In this document: piece by piece, positions 31,530-40,808 of the stretch
Position numbering within the stretch: the first letter of the stretch is position 1
Layout of the letters: each line of letters opens with the position of its first letter
Assembly: GCA_964491805.1 (NCBI GenBank)
Contig: CAZBGU010000004.1
Coordinates: 1-51,758, forward strand
Length of the DNA stretch: 51,758 nucleotides
From: UBA11704 sp964491805
GTDB taxonomy: Bacteria; Patescibacteriota; Minisyncoccia; Phycocordibacterales; UBA5272
Reading direction: 5' to 3'
Notes under the pieces: model-generated
What the model saw: the letters and a program-made list of their open reading frames with translations, nothing else
The model's database searches: none
Told to the model about the DNA's origin: nothing
Position numbers and translations under genes: made by a program

Positions 31530-32519
31530 ATGAAGAAAAATAATTTCGAAGGAGATGGGGGAGTTCCAGGTGTATTTAGAAAACTAGTTGGCCCACTCGT
31601 TGCTGCAGTAGGCCTAGCTTCGACTGGCCAGGCTAAAGCTCTTGATGAAGTAGATATTAGTCGACCAGTTGCGACAGCACCAGAATCCTTGCAAGAGTCT
31701 CTAGAGAGAACTATAGCCAAAATAGAAGGTAACCTGATGTCTAAGTTTAAGGATGCTTTCGCGGTGCTCGGTGTTACTTCGGTTGAGGTTGATGTCTCTT
31801 CAAGCAGTAAGAAGAGTGCTCTTACTGTTACCCTGCTTGGTTCTAAGAGTGGAGAGCAGGTGGTAAAGTACAAGAAGTCGGCACCGCTATCAGAAGGTGA
31901 CGTCAAAAATTTTTACGCCCTGGAAGATGTAGTAAAAAATACAGTGCAGACAATTTTGAACGAACATTTACCTGAAACTTCGTCGCAAGGTAGTTTCCTT
32001 GGGAATTGTGATGACAACGATGGTAATTGTATAGCACCAACGGTCGATAACTACAACATTTCTAGTTACGAAAACTCTTCACATAATGCTTCGTATGCTC
32101 CTTCAGCGACAAGCTACAGTTACACGTCACCGGCTGTCATTAATCCTTCAGCGACAAGCTACAGTTACACGTCGCCAGCTACCACCAGTTACGAATATAC
32201 TCAACCATCTCTTTCTATGCCTCCAGATCATACGATGTCTGCGGAGCAGGAATTGTGCTATAAGACTATTACGGAGATTGGACGAGATATCAATTCTGAA
32301 CTTAAAGATCAGATTGAGCAATATGGAAAAGGGGCAATCAGCCTAAGAACTGTCCTTGGATATAAGAAGGGTTTTGTCACAATCGAAGTTTTGGCAGGAA
32401 AAATACCTCACACCGCATTGGCAGCTGTGGATGTATCTGAAGTTATTGCTTCAAACCCTTCTACCTTGAAGGCACTTCTTGTGCCGTTGATCACTAAAGG
32501 TCTTAGCAAGGAGAAGTAG
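31530..32519 (+). CDS. Orphan exported or surface protein with YSYTSP repeats
   Basis: 329 residues. The N-terminus is polar (MKKNNFEGDGG) before a weak hydrophobic segment LVGPLVAAVGLASTGQAKA that may be a signal peptide. A helical region (about 45-140) and a Ser/Tyr/Thr-rich part follow, including two copies of PSATSYSYTSPA (DNA 32100-32135 and 32145-32180) and one degenerate copy. The C-terminal region is helical. No known family. Start ATG 31530 fits the -10 box. Placement between secY and the adk-map pair is unusual. Confidence 0.6.
   Translation: MKKNNFEGDGGVPGVFRKLVGPLVAAVGLASTGQAKALDEVDISRPVATAPESLQESLERTIAKIEGNLMSKFKDAFAVLGVTSVEVDVSSSSKKSALTVTLLGSKSGEQVVKYKKSAPLSEGDVKNFYALEDVVKNTVQTILNEHLPETSSQGSFLGNCDDNDGNCIAPTVDNYNISSYENSSHNASYAPSATSYSYTSPAVINPSATSYSYTSPATTSYEYTQPSLSMPPDHTMSAEQELCYKTITEIGRDINSELKDQIEQYGKGAISLRTVLGYKKGFVTIEVLAGKIPHTALAAVDVSEVIASNPSTLKALLVPLITKGLSKEK
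32100..32135 (+). repeat. In-gene tandem repeat, copy 1
   Basis: 36-base unit repeated at 32145-32180 (45 bases apart, 9-base spacer), encoding PSATSYSYTSPA twice. Confidence 0.75.
32145..32180 (+). repeat. In-gene tandem repeat, copy 2
   Basis: Second copy of the 36-base unit at 32100; the two DNA copies differ at only a couple of positions. Confidence 0.75.
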
Positions 32520-32584
32520 TACGATTTTTCTCTCTAACATGTATATGTAGACTCGAAGGGGTTGTTTCCGGGTGGCTTTATTCC

Positions 32585-32614
32585 TTGTAAAAATCAACCT
32601 CAATATCGTATTAT
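32585..32614 (+). promoter_or_regulatory. Promoter of the P-loop ATPase gene
   Basis: TTGTAA (32585-32590), 18-base spacer, TATTAT (32609-32614); the -10 box ends 7 bases before ATG 32622. Confidence 0.35.
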
Positions 32615-32621
32615 AGGAAAT

Positions 32622-33167
32622 ATGAGAATTGCAGTTATTGGACCACAAAATACTGGTAAGTCAACATTCGTGAAAGATTTTCTTCAAGAATTTTCACACT
32701 ATGTAACGAAGGAAGAGACATACCGCGATGTCATAGAACGCGACGGTCTTAATGTTAACCAGAAGACTTCGTATGAAAGCCAAAAGGCAATTCGTGATTT
32801 TATGTTTGGGCAAATACGACATAACACCGAGTACAACATAATTTTTGATAGATGCTTGATTGATAATTTTGTCTATACGAGTGTGGCGTATGAAGCGGGA
32901 ACTATTCCAAAGTGGTTCTTGGATGAAACTGAAGGCATGATGAAGGATACACTTCAACTTTTTGATCTGTATCTTTTTATACCAACAGCGGTGTCTGTCC
33001 CTCTTGTTGATGATGGTACACGCGATATTGATAGGAGTTATATCGATAGAGTTAACAATCATTTTTTAAGAACCCTGTTTGACGTTGTGAGGAAATATCA
33101 TCTTAATGTAAAAGTGATTTCTGGGACACGAGAAGAGAGGGTAGCCCAAGCGCGTAGGTTGGTGTAA
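32622..33167 (+). CDS. P-loop kinase-like ATPase (AAA_28/NadR type)
   Basis: 181 residues from ATG 32622, chosen because it places the Walker A motif GPQNTGKST at residues 7-15. FDRCLIDNFVYT resembles the DRxxxD signature of deoxynucleoside kinase-like and NadR-like P-loop proteins. An Arg-rich lid region lies at TRDIDRSYIDRV. The reaction and substrate are not evident. It lies 106 bases before adk. Confidence 0.75.
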   Translation: MRIAVIGPQNTGKSTFVKDFLQEFSHYVTKEETYRDVIERDGLNVNQKTSYESQKAIRDFMFGQIRHNTEYNIIFDRCLIDNFVYTSVAYEAGTIPKWFLDETEGMMKDTLQLFDLYLFIPTAVSVPLVDDGTRDIDRSYIDRVNNHFLRTLFDVVRKYHLNVKVISGTREERVAQARRLV

Positions 33168-33273
33168 TCTATTCTGTCTCTTGTTGTGGGAGGACACTAG
33201 CATTTTTCATGGTTTATTGAGAATTATTTTCACTTACTGCTTATTATTGTAATAAATATGATAAGCTTAACGT

Positions 33274-33867
33274 ATGGGAAAACAATTTTTTATCTTACTT
33301 GGACGATCTGGAAGTGGGAAGGGAACACAAGCACAACTCCTCAAGTCATTCCTAGAAGAAAAATACAGGACTCCTGTTGTCCATGTGACAACAGGGGGAG
33401 GTTTTCGTGAATTTATTACTCGAGATACATATGCTTCACACCTCTCTCGTGACATTAATGAGAAGGGGGGGTTGCAGCCTGAATTCCTAGCTGTATGGAA
33501 TTGGTCGAATATTTTTATTAACACCTTGCAAGGCGACGAATCTGTAATTCTAGACGGTGCACCACGTAAACCGTTTGAGGCAACTATATTGCATAGTGTT
33601 GTTACCTTTTTCCAATTCAAGAATCCGGTAGTTATTTATCTTGATGTTTCTGAATCACGTTCACGAACACAGTTATTAGGAAGAGGGCGTGAAGATGATA
33701 AAGAAGATCAGATATCTGGACGGTTGAGCTGGTTCGAAACTGATGTTTTGCCTGCGCTTCAGGTGTATCGTGATGACCCACGGTATACTGTGTTACATAT
33801 AAACGGCGAACAGACAATTGAAGAGGTTCATCAAGAAGTAGTTGAAAAACTTGGATTTTTAGCGTAG
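33274..33867 (+). CDS. adk: Adenylate kinase (divergent)
   Basis: Adenylate kinase interconverts ATP + AMP and 2 ADP. 197 residues: Walker A GRSGSGKGTQ (residues 10-19) in place of the usual GPPGAGKGTQ, ILDGAPRKPFEA in place of DGFPR, and RLSWFETDVLPALQVYR as the C-terminal region. The zinc LID insertion is absent. Position before map and after secY is the usual spc arrangement, which supports adk rather than another nucleoside monophosphate kinase. A TATGAT box precedes ATG 33274 by 11 bases. Confidence 0.82.
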   Translation: MGKQFFILLGRSGSGKGTQAQLLKSFLEEKYRTPVVHVTTGGGFREFITRDTYASHLSRDINEKGGLQPEFLAVWNWSNIFINTLQGDESVILDGAPRKPFEATILHSVVTFFQFKNPVVIYLDVSESRSRTQLLGRGREDDKEDQISGRLSWFETDVLPALQVYRDDPRYTVLHINGEQTIEEVHQEVVEKLGFLA

Positions 33868-33921
33868 TATGGGTATCTCTATCCCTTCTTGTCTAGTAAG
33901 CTGGTTTCCAATCAAAACATC

Positions 33922-34689
33922 ATGCGCTATAACATCAAATTAAAAAATGAAAGCGATATAGTTATCTTGCGTGAAAGCTGCAGGAGGCTTGCTCGTGTTC
34001 TTGATGCAGTAGAAAAAGAAGTAAAGCCTGGAGTAACCACTAAGTATCTCAATGATTTTGTATACAAGATGATAATAGACATGGGTGATAGGCCTGCATT
34101 TCTTAACTACAAGCCATTCGGGGCAGCATATCCATATCCAGGCAGTATTTGTATTTCTGTAAATGATGAAGTCGTACATGGAATTGGCGGTGATTATGTG
34201 CTTAAAGAGGGTGATATCGTCGGACTAGATGGTGGAATAACCCACAAAGGGATGATTTCTGATTCGGCGAGAACTGTAGCAGTTGGGGTGATTAGTAAAG
34301 AAGACGAAGACCTTATGCGCGTTACAAAAGAGGCACTAATGGCTGGAATTAAAGCTGCACAGTGCGGTAGGTATGTTAACGATATTTCCTGTGCTATTGA
34401 GAAATCTATACCAAAGAAATACGGTATAGTAAAAATCCTTTCGGGTCACGGTGTTGGGTACAAGGTGCACGAAGAACCATATGTTCCTAACTTTGATGAT
34501 GGTGTCAAAGGCCCGAAACTTGTTCCTGGTCTTGTCCTTGCGATTGAGCCGATGGTCAACCTTGGAACAGATGAAGTGTATTTAGCTGACGATGGGTATA
34601 CATTTATCACCAAAGACCATAAGAAGTCAGCACATTTTGAACATACGATTCTTATTACAGAGGGTGACGCAGAGATTCTTACAAAGTAG
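33922..34689 (+). CDS. map: Methionine aminopeptidase type I
   Basis: Removes the N-terminal Met from new proteins; a two-metal pita-bread enzyme. 255 residues from ATG 33922; the longer open frame starts at TTG 33889, which is unlikely. Metal ligands in order: D103 (GLDGG), D114 (ISDSAR), H176 (SGHGVG), E209 (AIEPM) and E240 (HFEHT). H86 (VVHGIGG) and H183 (KVHEEP) are the usual active-site His. Complete and probably active. infA, which usually follows map, is absent from this window. Confidence 0.95.
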   Translation: MRYNIKLKNESDIVILRESCRRLARVLDAVEKEVKPGVTTKYLNDFVYKMIIDMGDRPAFLNYKPFGAAYPYPGSICISVNDEVVHGIGGDYVLKEGDIVGLDGGITHKGMISDSARTVAVGVISKEDEDLMRVTKEALMAGIKAAQCGRYVNDISCAIEKSIPKKYGIVKILSGHGVGYKVHEEPYVPNFDDGVKGPKLVPGLVLAIEPMVNLGTDEVYLADDGYTFITKDHKKSAHFEHTILITEGDAEILTK

Positions 34690-34787
34690 TTATCGAAACG
34701 GTACACGGCCTGTCTATTTTATAAAAAACTTTTGTTTTTCACTGTTAACAGCTGTGTACGTGTGGGGTATGTTCCACATAGTAACCT

Positions 34788-34796
34788 TGCTATACT
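34788..34796 (+). promoter_or_regulatory. Extended -10 upstream of the DUF5684 gene
   Basis: TG-C-TATACT, ending 41 bases before ATG 34838; no clear -35. Leader predicted at about 35 bases, unlike the leaderless genes. Confidence 0.4.
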
Positions 34797-34837
34797 TAGC
34801 ATGTGGCTATTTATTGTAATGTAACTTCATAAAAATT

Positions 34838-35335
34838 ATGTACGGTGACTATTCATTCGGTAATCAAATTGGGCTCCTAGGGTTAGTTTCGCTTTTCGGT
34901 TGGGCCATTGTATTGCCAGTTATATTGGTCATGGTTTTGATGCTTGTGTCAGCTTGTATAATCTTCAAGAAGGCAGGGCGTTCGTGGTGGGAGGCGCTTA
35001 TTCCGTTTTATAACTTGTACGTGCTTACCATTATTGTCGGGGTTCCGTGGTGGTACCTAGTTGGATATTTTGTCCCGTTTTTGAATTGGGTTGTAGCAAT
35101 ATACATGACGTACCGTTTGAGTAAGCGTTTTGGTTTTGAGATCTTGTTCACAGTTGGGCTTATTTTGTTACCATTTATCTTTTATCCGATACTTGCTTTT
35201 GGTGGAGCTGTATATGGTGCACCTGATACAGCTCAGGAAGAAGGTGATGCTGTTCCTGACGATGTTGAAGTTACTCCTAACGAGCAGCAGCCTCCTCAGA
35301 ATGAAGGTCAGACACCTTCAGTACAAAATGCATAA
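34838..35335 (+). CDS. DUF5684 small membrane protein
   Basis: 165 residues. Three or four hydrophobic segments with the DUF5684 motif KAGRSWWEALIPFYNLYVL followed by PWWYLVGYFVPFLNWV, TYRLSKRFGFE. The C-terminal 45 residues are acidic and Gln/Pro-rich. Function unknown; this family is common in CPR, often with signal peptidase-like or envelope genes. Followed by a strong terminator. Confidence 0.8.
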   Translation: MYGDYSFGNQIGLLGLVSLFGWAIVLPVILVMVLMLVSACIIFKKAGRSWWEALIPFYNLYVLTIIVGVPWWYLVGYFVPFLNWVVAIYMTYRLSKRFGFEILFTVGLILLPFIFYPILAFGGAVYGAPDTAQEEGDAVPDDVEVTPNEQQPPQNEGQTPSVQNA

Positions 35336-35359
35336 GGTGTGTTTCTGGGTAAGAACACA

Positions 35360-35392
35360 AAAGGAAGGACTCATCTTATGAGTCCTTCCTTT
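35360..35392 (+). terminator. Terminator after the DUF5684 gene
   Basis: Perfect 15-base stem (35360-35374 with 35378-35392), loop CTT, core GGAAGGACTCAT. Confidence 0.85.
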
Positions 35393-35448
35393 GCAATGAC
35401 GTTATTTAAGATATACACTGATAATTATTTAGAATAACATTTTATTTT

Positions 35449-36300
35449 ATGGATGGATTGCTTACAACTATAACTTCTTTACCGCTGTATTTCGCCTTTA
35501 TTCCTCTTGGTGTTATTTTTATCGTACTGCTTGTGCTTATTGTGAAGAGTAGTATTACGGCTCCATCTGTTTTGCCTGTTGCACAGCAGTCAACGGGTGA
35601 TGTTCCTGACCAGATTCCAGTAGTTCAGACGAGTGTTGTTTCTCCGCCAGACCAAAATCAAATAACAACGCAAAATCCTTCATTTGTACAAGTTTCGCAA
35701 CAAAGTCAACCGGCGTCTGTGCAACCAGCTCAAGAGTCACTCGCTCAGCCACTGTCGACATTGCCTCATGTTGAGCCATCTCCATTACCTTATCCAACAC
35801 CAATACCTGCACCTACGTACACCCCACCTACCCCTTCAGGTGTGGTTCCTCCTGTAAGTTCGTGGAAACCTGTGCCACAGGTTCCTTCGTCAGGAAACAT
35901 GGGTCTAACAGAGTTACAAATGCAAGCAGAAGCAGCGGCACATGAAAAAGTCACAGTTGCTGAACCTATTCCACATAGTAATGTTCCATTACAGTCACCA
36001 TCACCGACCGTGGTTGATGTTATTGCTGAACCTGTGGTCACTCCGTCAGCTACAACTCCTAGCACTAGTACACATTTGGCTTCTCATGAAGAATTGTCAC
36101 AAGATGCTACATTTGTAACTCATAATCAAGAAGACATTACCAAGCCACAAACTCCTGTATCGGCACAACAACAAACAGTTACAACACAAACTGAGACTAT
36201 TACGACTGAAGTTTCGTCAGGTGAGCCATTGGCTGCAACAGCTAAAGTTACCGGATCTCAAGAAACAATTACATTGCCGACTGAGGCAATAAAGGCATAA
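35449..36300 (+). CDS. Anchored Pro/Thr/Gln-rich protein
   Basis: 283 residues. One N-terminal membrane helix (about 10-33, YFAFIPLGVIFIVLLVLIV), then a long disordered Pro/Thr/Ser/Gln-rich region. No fold is recognised. Possibly an envelope-spanning linker for the conjugation-like ATPase just downstream. 95 bases separate the two genes, with its own -10 box (TATACT) for the ATPase. Confidence 0.65.
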   Translation: MDGLLTTITSLPLYFAFIPLGVIFIVLLVLIVKSSITAPSVLPVAQQSTGDVPDQIPVVQTSVVSPPDQNQITTQNPSFVQVSQQSQPASVQPAQESLAQPLSTLPHVEPSPLPYPTPIPAPTYTPPTPSGVVPPVSSWKPVPQVPSSGNMGLTELQMQAEAAAHEKVTVAEPIPHSNVPLQSPSPTVVDVIAEPVVTPSATTPSTSTHLASHEELSQDATFVTHNQEDITKPQTPVSAQQQTVTTQTETITTEVSSGEPLAATAKVTGSQETITLPTEAIKA

Positions 36301-36383
36301 CCGGTAACTCCCATCCGCAGCACTCAAAGACTTAAGAGCTTTGCAGCAGGCTCTGTCCACTAGTTCCTTTACCTCTATCCTTA

Positions 36384-36389
36384 TATACT
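36384..36389 (+). promoter_or_regulatory. -10 box of the conjugation-like ATPase gene
   Basis: TATACT, ending 6 bases before ATG 36396; no acceptable -35. Leaderless distance. Confidence 0.3.
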
Positions 36390-36395
36390 GTTCAT

Positions 36396-39116
36396 ATGAA
36401 TCAGCAATTTTCTACACCAGAAGAAGAGATCGCATATCTGCGTCAACAGGTCAAGGATAAGATGGAGCGAGCAAAAGGTTTTGAGTCACGTTTTACTGAA
36501 AAAGACAGAGCGCATGAGACTGTGCAAGAGTATAAGGCGCTTCCTGTTGAGCGTGTTATTGCGCCTGTCGCTCAGATGACCGGTGGTGAGAAGCATAGGT
36601 TGCTCGAGTGGTTATCTCCGCGTGAGACAGATGATCAAGTTCGCATGCTTTCTCAAGTGATGGCAGAGAAGGGGATTCGTAACGCCTTTCATGTTGCAGA
36701 GGAACTTTCAGATCCTGAAGTGGAAGATGATTTTGAAAGATTTGTTGTTCAGTACCTAATCTCTGGCCATGAGATAAAAAATGACCTTTCAAAAGAAGAG
36801 TGGAAGGCTCTTCATATGAAACTTTTTGAGATTGTTCTCCCTGAAGCTCCGGAAGGACAAACAAAACAAATGAAAGAGATGATGGGGCTTATGGAACAAT
36901 GGTATGCATCCATGCAGGCACTCGCTTCTGATGTAATGAACAAAGAAAAGAACTACTACTCTCTTGAGCTTGGAGTTTCTAATGGGGCAACGACACTGTC
37001 ATTTTATTGTGCGGTACATATAGATTACGCACCCCTTTTTGAAAAAGTTGTTCTCGGTATTTTCCCTACCGCACAAGTAAAGGAACAGCGTGAAGATTAT
37101 AATATTTTTCACAATCACGCCATTACTGCTTGTTCGTACGCCTCTCATAGTACTCATCCTGTTTTACCAATAAAGACGTATACACAGATGGAAGCGGATC
37201 CTATGTCGCTTATCATGTCATCGTTTACAAAAATAGCAAAAGACAACGAAGGTCTCGCGTTACAGGTGCTTGTTAGGCCTGCTGGGGACGTATTTGCAAA
37301 ACGCTTTGGAGAGATGCTTGAAGACCTAAGAAAAGGTGAGACATTGAAACGAACAATAGATAAACAAAGTGTTCTTAAGGAATCCATATATATACTTGGT
37401 ACACTCTTTGACACAAAAACAAAGGAACAAATTGAGGAAGAAAAAAAGAAAAAAATTACCCATGTAGATGAAAATGCCGCCAAGCTAGTTCAAGAAAAGC
37501 TCTCAAAAACTATTGTAGAGACCAATATACGTATAATTTCCTCATCAACGTCACTTGCACGTACACAGGCAATACGAGCAGATCTTGAAGCGGCATTTTC
37601 TCAATTTGCTGAAGTTAATGGCAATAGTATTTTATGGAAAGAAGTAGAAGGAAATAAGCAAAAAGCATTGATTCATAGGTATTCTTATAGACTTTGGAAT
37701 GACGATGAAAGTTACCCTCTCAATCTTTCCGAGTTGGCAACAATTTTTCATTTTCCTATGCAGTCAAGAGATGTCTCGAATGTAAAAGAACAGACATATA
37801 CCCAGTCTCAGGCACCGACGGATCTCTGTACAGAAGGTGTTATTCTCGGTGTCAATAAGTCTAGAGGCCTTGATACTGAGATTCACTACGGCAGAGAGGA
37901 TCGGGTTCGACATATGTATGTTATTGGTCAGACAGGAACAGGAAAGACAGTAATCTTGAAAAATATGATTATACAGGACATCAAGAATGGTGACGGTTGC
38001 TGTTTCATTGATCCGCATGGTAGTGACATCGAGGATATTCTTGCAAATATTCCACCTGAGCGTGCCAAGGATGTAATTTATTTTGACCCAAGCTATGTTG
38101 TGCGCCCAATGGCACTTAATATGCTTGAGTATGATAGAAATAGACCAGAAACAAAAACATTTATAGTGAACGAACTTCTTGGTATTTTTAACAAACTTTT
38201 TGACATGAAGACATCTGGTGGCCCAGGATTTGAGCAGTACTTTCGTAATGCAACATTGCTTGTTATGGAGCATCCCGAAAGTGGTAATACACTTCTTGAC
38301 ATTTCTCGTGTTTTTTCTGATAAGGATTATCGTGACTATAAGTTATCCAAGTGTAAGAACCCGCTTATTGTTCAGTTCTGGCAAAATGCTGAGAAGACAA
38401 CAGGGGAACAAGGTCTTCAGAACTGGGTGCAGTATGTTAATAGCAAGTTTGACATCTTTATGTCAAACGATGTGATGAGACCAATTATTGCTCAAGAGAA
38501 AAGTTCATTCAACTTTCGCGATATCATGGATTCGAAGAAAATTTTTCTTGTGAACCTTGCTAAAGGTAGACTCGGAGATATTAATGCACAACTCCTTGGT
38601 CTCATTATTGTCGGTAAATTTTCTCAGGCAGCACTCTCTCGTGTAGATCAACCAGATATCAGCTTGCGGCCAGATTTTTATTTGTACATCGATGAGTTCC
38701 AAAATGTGACAACACCTGCAATTTCCTCAATTCTTTCAGAGGCACGTAAGTACAGGCTTTCTCTTAACGTTGCACACCAGTACATTTCTCAGTTAACGGA
38801 AGATATTAAAGGGGCAGTCTTTGGTAACGTCGGTTCTATGGTGGTATTTCGCATTTCACCTGATGACGCAAAATATCTTGAGTCAAAATTTGCACCGACT
38901 TTTACAGCGAATGATATCATTAAGATTGATAACTATCATGCATATGTTAGTCTTCTGGCAAACGGAACACCAAAAAAGCCCTTCGACATAGCAACGTACC
39001 CTCCAGAGAAAGGGGATAGAACCCGTATTGAGCCACTTAAGGAGCTTAGCTATATAACATACGGTCGTCCGTCAGATGAAGTCAACGAGGAAATAATGAG
39101 AAAGTTTAATCTATAA
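36396..39116 (+). CDS. VirB4/VirD4-like type IV secretion ATPase
   Basis: 906 residues. N-terminal helical region (about 1-180), a middle domain of about 200-380 with charged coiled-coil (TKEQIEEEKKKK), and a C-terminal motor domain. Walker A is IGQTGTGKT at about residue 510 and Walker B is YLYIDEFQ at about 762. FIDPHGSD and IGKFSQAALSR-type motifs match the VirD4/TraG-like DNA-binding NTPases found in almost every CPR genome. Such ATPases are thought to move DNA or act in type IV pilus-related machines. No signal peptide or membrane segment. It stands with 35449, but no other secretion genes follow within the window. Confidence 0.85.
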   Translation: MNQQFSTPEEEIAYLRQQVKDKMERAKGFESRFTEKDRAHETVQEYKALPVERVIAPVAQMTGGEKHRLLEWLSPRETDDQVRMLSQVMAEKGIRNAFHVAEELSDPEVEDDFERFVVQYLISGHEIKNDLSKEEWKALHMKLFEIVLPEAPEGQTKQMKEMMGLMEQWYASMQALASDVMNKEKNYYSLELGVSNGATTLSFYCAVHIDYAPLFEKVVLGIFPTAQVKEQREDYNIFHNHAITACSYASHSTHPVLPIKTYTQMEADPMSLIMSSFTKIAKDNEGLALQVLVRPAGDVFAKRFGEMLEDLRKGETLKRTIDKQSVLKESIYILGTLFDTKTKEQIEEEKKKKITHVDENAAKLVQEKLSKTIVETNIRIISSSTSLARTQAIRADLEAAFSQFAEVNGNSILWKEVEGNKQKALIHRYSYRLWNDDESYPLNLSELATIFHFPMQSRDVSNVKEQTYTQSQAPTDLCTEGVILGVNKSRGLDTEIHYGREDRVRHMYVIGQTGTGKTVILKNMIIQDIKNGDGCCFIDPHGSDIEDILANIPPERAKDVIYFDPSYVVRPMALNMLEYDRNRPETKTFIVNELLGIFNKLFDMKTSGGPGFEQYFRNATLLVMEHPESGNTLLDISRVFSDKDYRDYKLSKCKNPLIVQFWQNAEKTTGEQGLQNWVQYVNSKFDIFMSNDVMRPIIAQEKSSFNFRDIMDSKKIFLVNLAKGRLGDINAQLLGLIIVGKFSQAALSRVDQPDISLRPDFYLYIDEFQNVTTPAISSILSEARKYRLSLNVAHQYISQLTEDIKGAVFGNVGSMVVFRISPDDAKYLESKFAPTFTANDIIKIDNYHAYVSLLANGTPKKPFDIATYPPEKGDRTRIEPLKELSYITYGRPSDEVNEEIMRKFNL

Positions 39117-39189
39117 AGAGATAGATAATGGTGGCGGGGTGAGTCATTAGAAAAGTAGTTCCTATATAACGGTACACATATACACAAAC

Positions 39190-39903
39190 ATGAAACTTCT
39201 TCTTACATCAAATGGCTTTATGAATACTCCTCTTGAACGTGATTTTCTGGAATTAACTGGCAACAAGGAGAATCTAAAAGTAGCGATCGTTCCTACAGCT
39301 GGTGATCCAATTGAGTGGGTTCCGGAAAATAGCAGTGATTTAGAAAAATTTCATATTGCACAACTTGTTCCTGAAAAGCTGGAACAGCATGCACTGTGGG
39401 TGTCTTCGTATAAAGAAGAATGGGAGAAGAGAGGGTTTAGCGTGATTATTGCAGATCTAAAAGAAGATGAGGTGGAATTGAGGAAAAAGTTAGAGAGTGT
39501 TGATATTATTGATGTTACCGGTGGTGATGTGAACTGGCTCCTTGACTGGGCGAAGAAATCAAAAGTAGATACGTACTTACAAGACATTCTTGCTAAGGGT
39601 GTTATATATGTTGGTGCGAGTGCTGGAAATGGCATACTTGTGCCAGATATAGGTTTAGGATGGTGGGATCCCGAGTGGAAGCTAGATCATGTTAGCTTAG
39701 GGATCGTTGATTTCCTTGTATCTGTTCACAATAAGGAGGCTGAATTGCTTGCAAATGTTGAGAAGACAAAGAAACGAAGAGAGTATATGCAGTCACATAT
39801 GAATTACCCTTGGAAAATATATTTTCTAGAAGATGGTCAAGCGATTAAGGTTAACGGTGACAAGGTTGAACATATAGGTGAAGGGTCTAAGTTATATATT
39901 TAG
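39190..39903 (+). CDS. Peptidase S51 family protein (dipeptidase E-like)
   Basis: 237 residues. Class I glutamine amidotransferase-like fold: MKLLLTSNGF, VAIVPTAG, IIDVTGGDVNWLL and nucleophile Ser144 in VGASAGNGI. His in SVHN is the likely base, replacing the PHY/PHF of model members. Typical members cut Asp-containing dipeptides or release cyanophycin units. Normal length for the family. Possible -10 TACACA at 39175, 9 bases before ATG. Confidence 0.8.
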   Translation: MKLLLTSNGFMNTPLERDFLELTGNKENLKVAIVPTAGDPIEWVPENSSDLEKFHIAQLVPEKLEQHALWVSSYKEEWEKRGFSVIIADLKEDEVELRKKLESVDIIDVTGGDVNWLLDWAKKSKVDTYLQDILAKGVIYVGASAGNGILVPDIGLGWWDPEWKLDHVSLGIVDFLVSVHNKEAELLANVEKTKKRREYMQSHMNYPWKIYFLEDGQAIKVNGDKVEHIGEGSKLYI

Positions 39904-39957
39904 GACACAGCGTTAACAAGACTAATAAGCGTAGAATATTTTTTTATAAACAATATT

Positions 39958-40734
39958 CTACATGTGCACCAATTGTATGATGCATTTAGTAATTGTTTCT
40001 TTATACGCTTCATCAACGCCTGATGACTGTAATCTAAAAGCAAAGTATTCATCGCTCAGTAAGTATGCAGCAATGAGCTCTGTGATGTCTTCGAGTATCT
40101 GTACATCAATGCCCGTAGTGGGGTCCTCGTTGGCATGCTCAAGTCTTGTTCGTATTTGTTCAGTTTGCGCATGGTATACAGGTAGTGTTGGTAGTCCTGT
40201 AACAGGTTTTCCTTTTGTCCTCCTGTTTTCAGATAATAGGTCATAGAGATATATAAAGGCGTATGAAGCATTACCGCCAGCCACCTTTTCTTTCTTAGTA
40301 TGACGCACCCAGTCGTTAGTGAACTGCTTTCTTGCTTGTAAGACGTGCGAAGTTTCATGGGCAAGTTTTACAATATTTTCTGCTTCTTGTGTTGTGGTTC
40401 CCCATTTAAATAGAGATGCAATATCCTTTGGTAGCTTTTGTGTTCCAATTGTTACTCGTAGCTCACGTACATTAGTTGAAGATTTCCAAGTTGAGTCATC
40501 ATTGGTGAAAGTTATCTCATCTAGAGTAACGAGAGCCTGAAGCAGTCTCATTGTTGGATCGGCTTGCTCGTACCTTCTTTGTATTTCTGAAAAATCAAAA
40601 GTAGGTTGCATTTCATGTGCATTTGTTAATACAGAATATCTCGTATCTAAGTTCTGTGAGCTTTTGTATGTAGCCACGGGTACATTTTTAGTTTCAGGTA
40701 AATGATAAAATTGTTTTTCTTGTCCAGGTTTCAT
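39958..40734 (-). CDS. Putative zincin (HExxH) protein
   Basis: 258 residues, no signal peptide or membrane helix. VKLAHETSHVLQ contains HExxH (H126, E127, H130). Helices follow with E215 and E219 in LEDITELIAAY, at a distance that could supply a third ligand as in gluzincins. No family is recognised. It converges with the S51 peptidase gene. On the minus strand its -10 box TACACT (40741-40746) ends 6 bases before ATG. It could be an intracellular peptidase. Confidence 0.6.
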   Translation of the reverse strand: MKPGQEKQFYHLPETKNVPVATYKSSQNLDTRYSVLTNAHEMQPTFDFSEIQRRYEQADPTMRLLQALVTLDEITFTNDDSTWKSSTNVRELRVTIGTQKLPKDIASLFKWGTTTQEAENIVKLAHETSHVLQARKQFTNDWVRHTKKEKVAGGNASYAFIYLYDLLSENRRTKGKPVTGLPTLPVYHAQTEQIRTRLEHANEDPTTGIDVQILEDITELIAAYLLSDEYFAFRLQSSGVDEAYKETITKCIIQLVHM

Positions 40735-40740
40735 GATGTA

Positions 40741-40746
40741 AGTGTA
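40741..40746 (-). promoter_or_regulatory. -10 box of the zincin gene
   Basis: TACACT on the minus strand, 6 bases before ATG 40734; TTGTAT lies 17 bases upstream (40764-40769). Leaderless distance. Confidence 0.3.
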
Positions 40747-40782
40747 CTGTTTCTAGTGCTGACATACAAATGAATCATGTAG

Positions 40783-40791
40783 TGATATACT
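40783..40791 (+). promoter_or_regulatory. Extended -10 before the small membrane protein gene
   Basis: TG-A-TATACT, followed by AGA. The same TGATATACTAGA string recurs at 41597-41608. The -10 box ends 17 bases before ATG 40809. Confidence 0.45.
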
Positions 40792-40808
40792 AGATAACAA
40801 ATAATTCT

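Noticed and set aside
33889..33921. TTG start for methionine aminopeptidase
   Set aside because: The extra 11 residues match nothing in the family; ATG 33922 gives the standard N-terminus.
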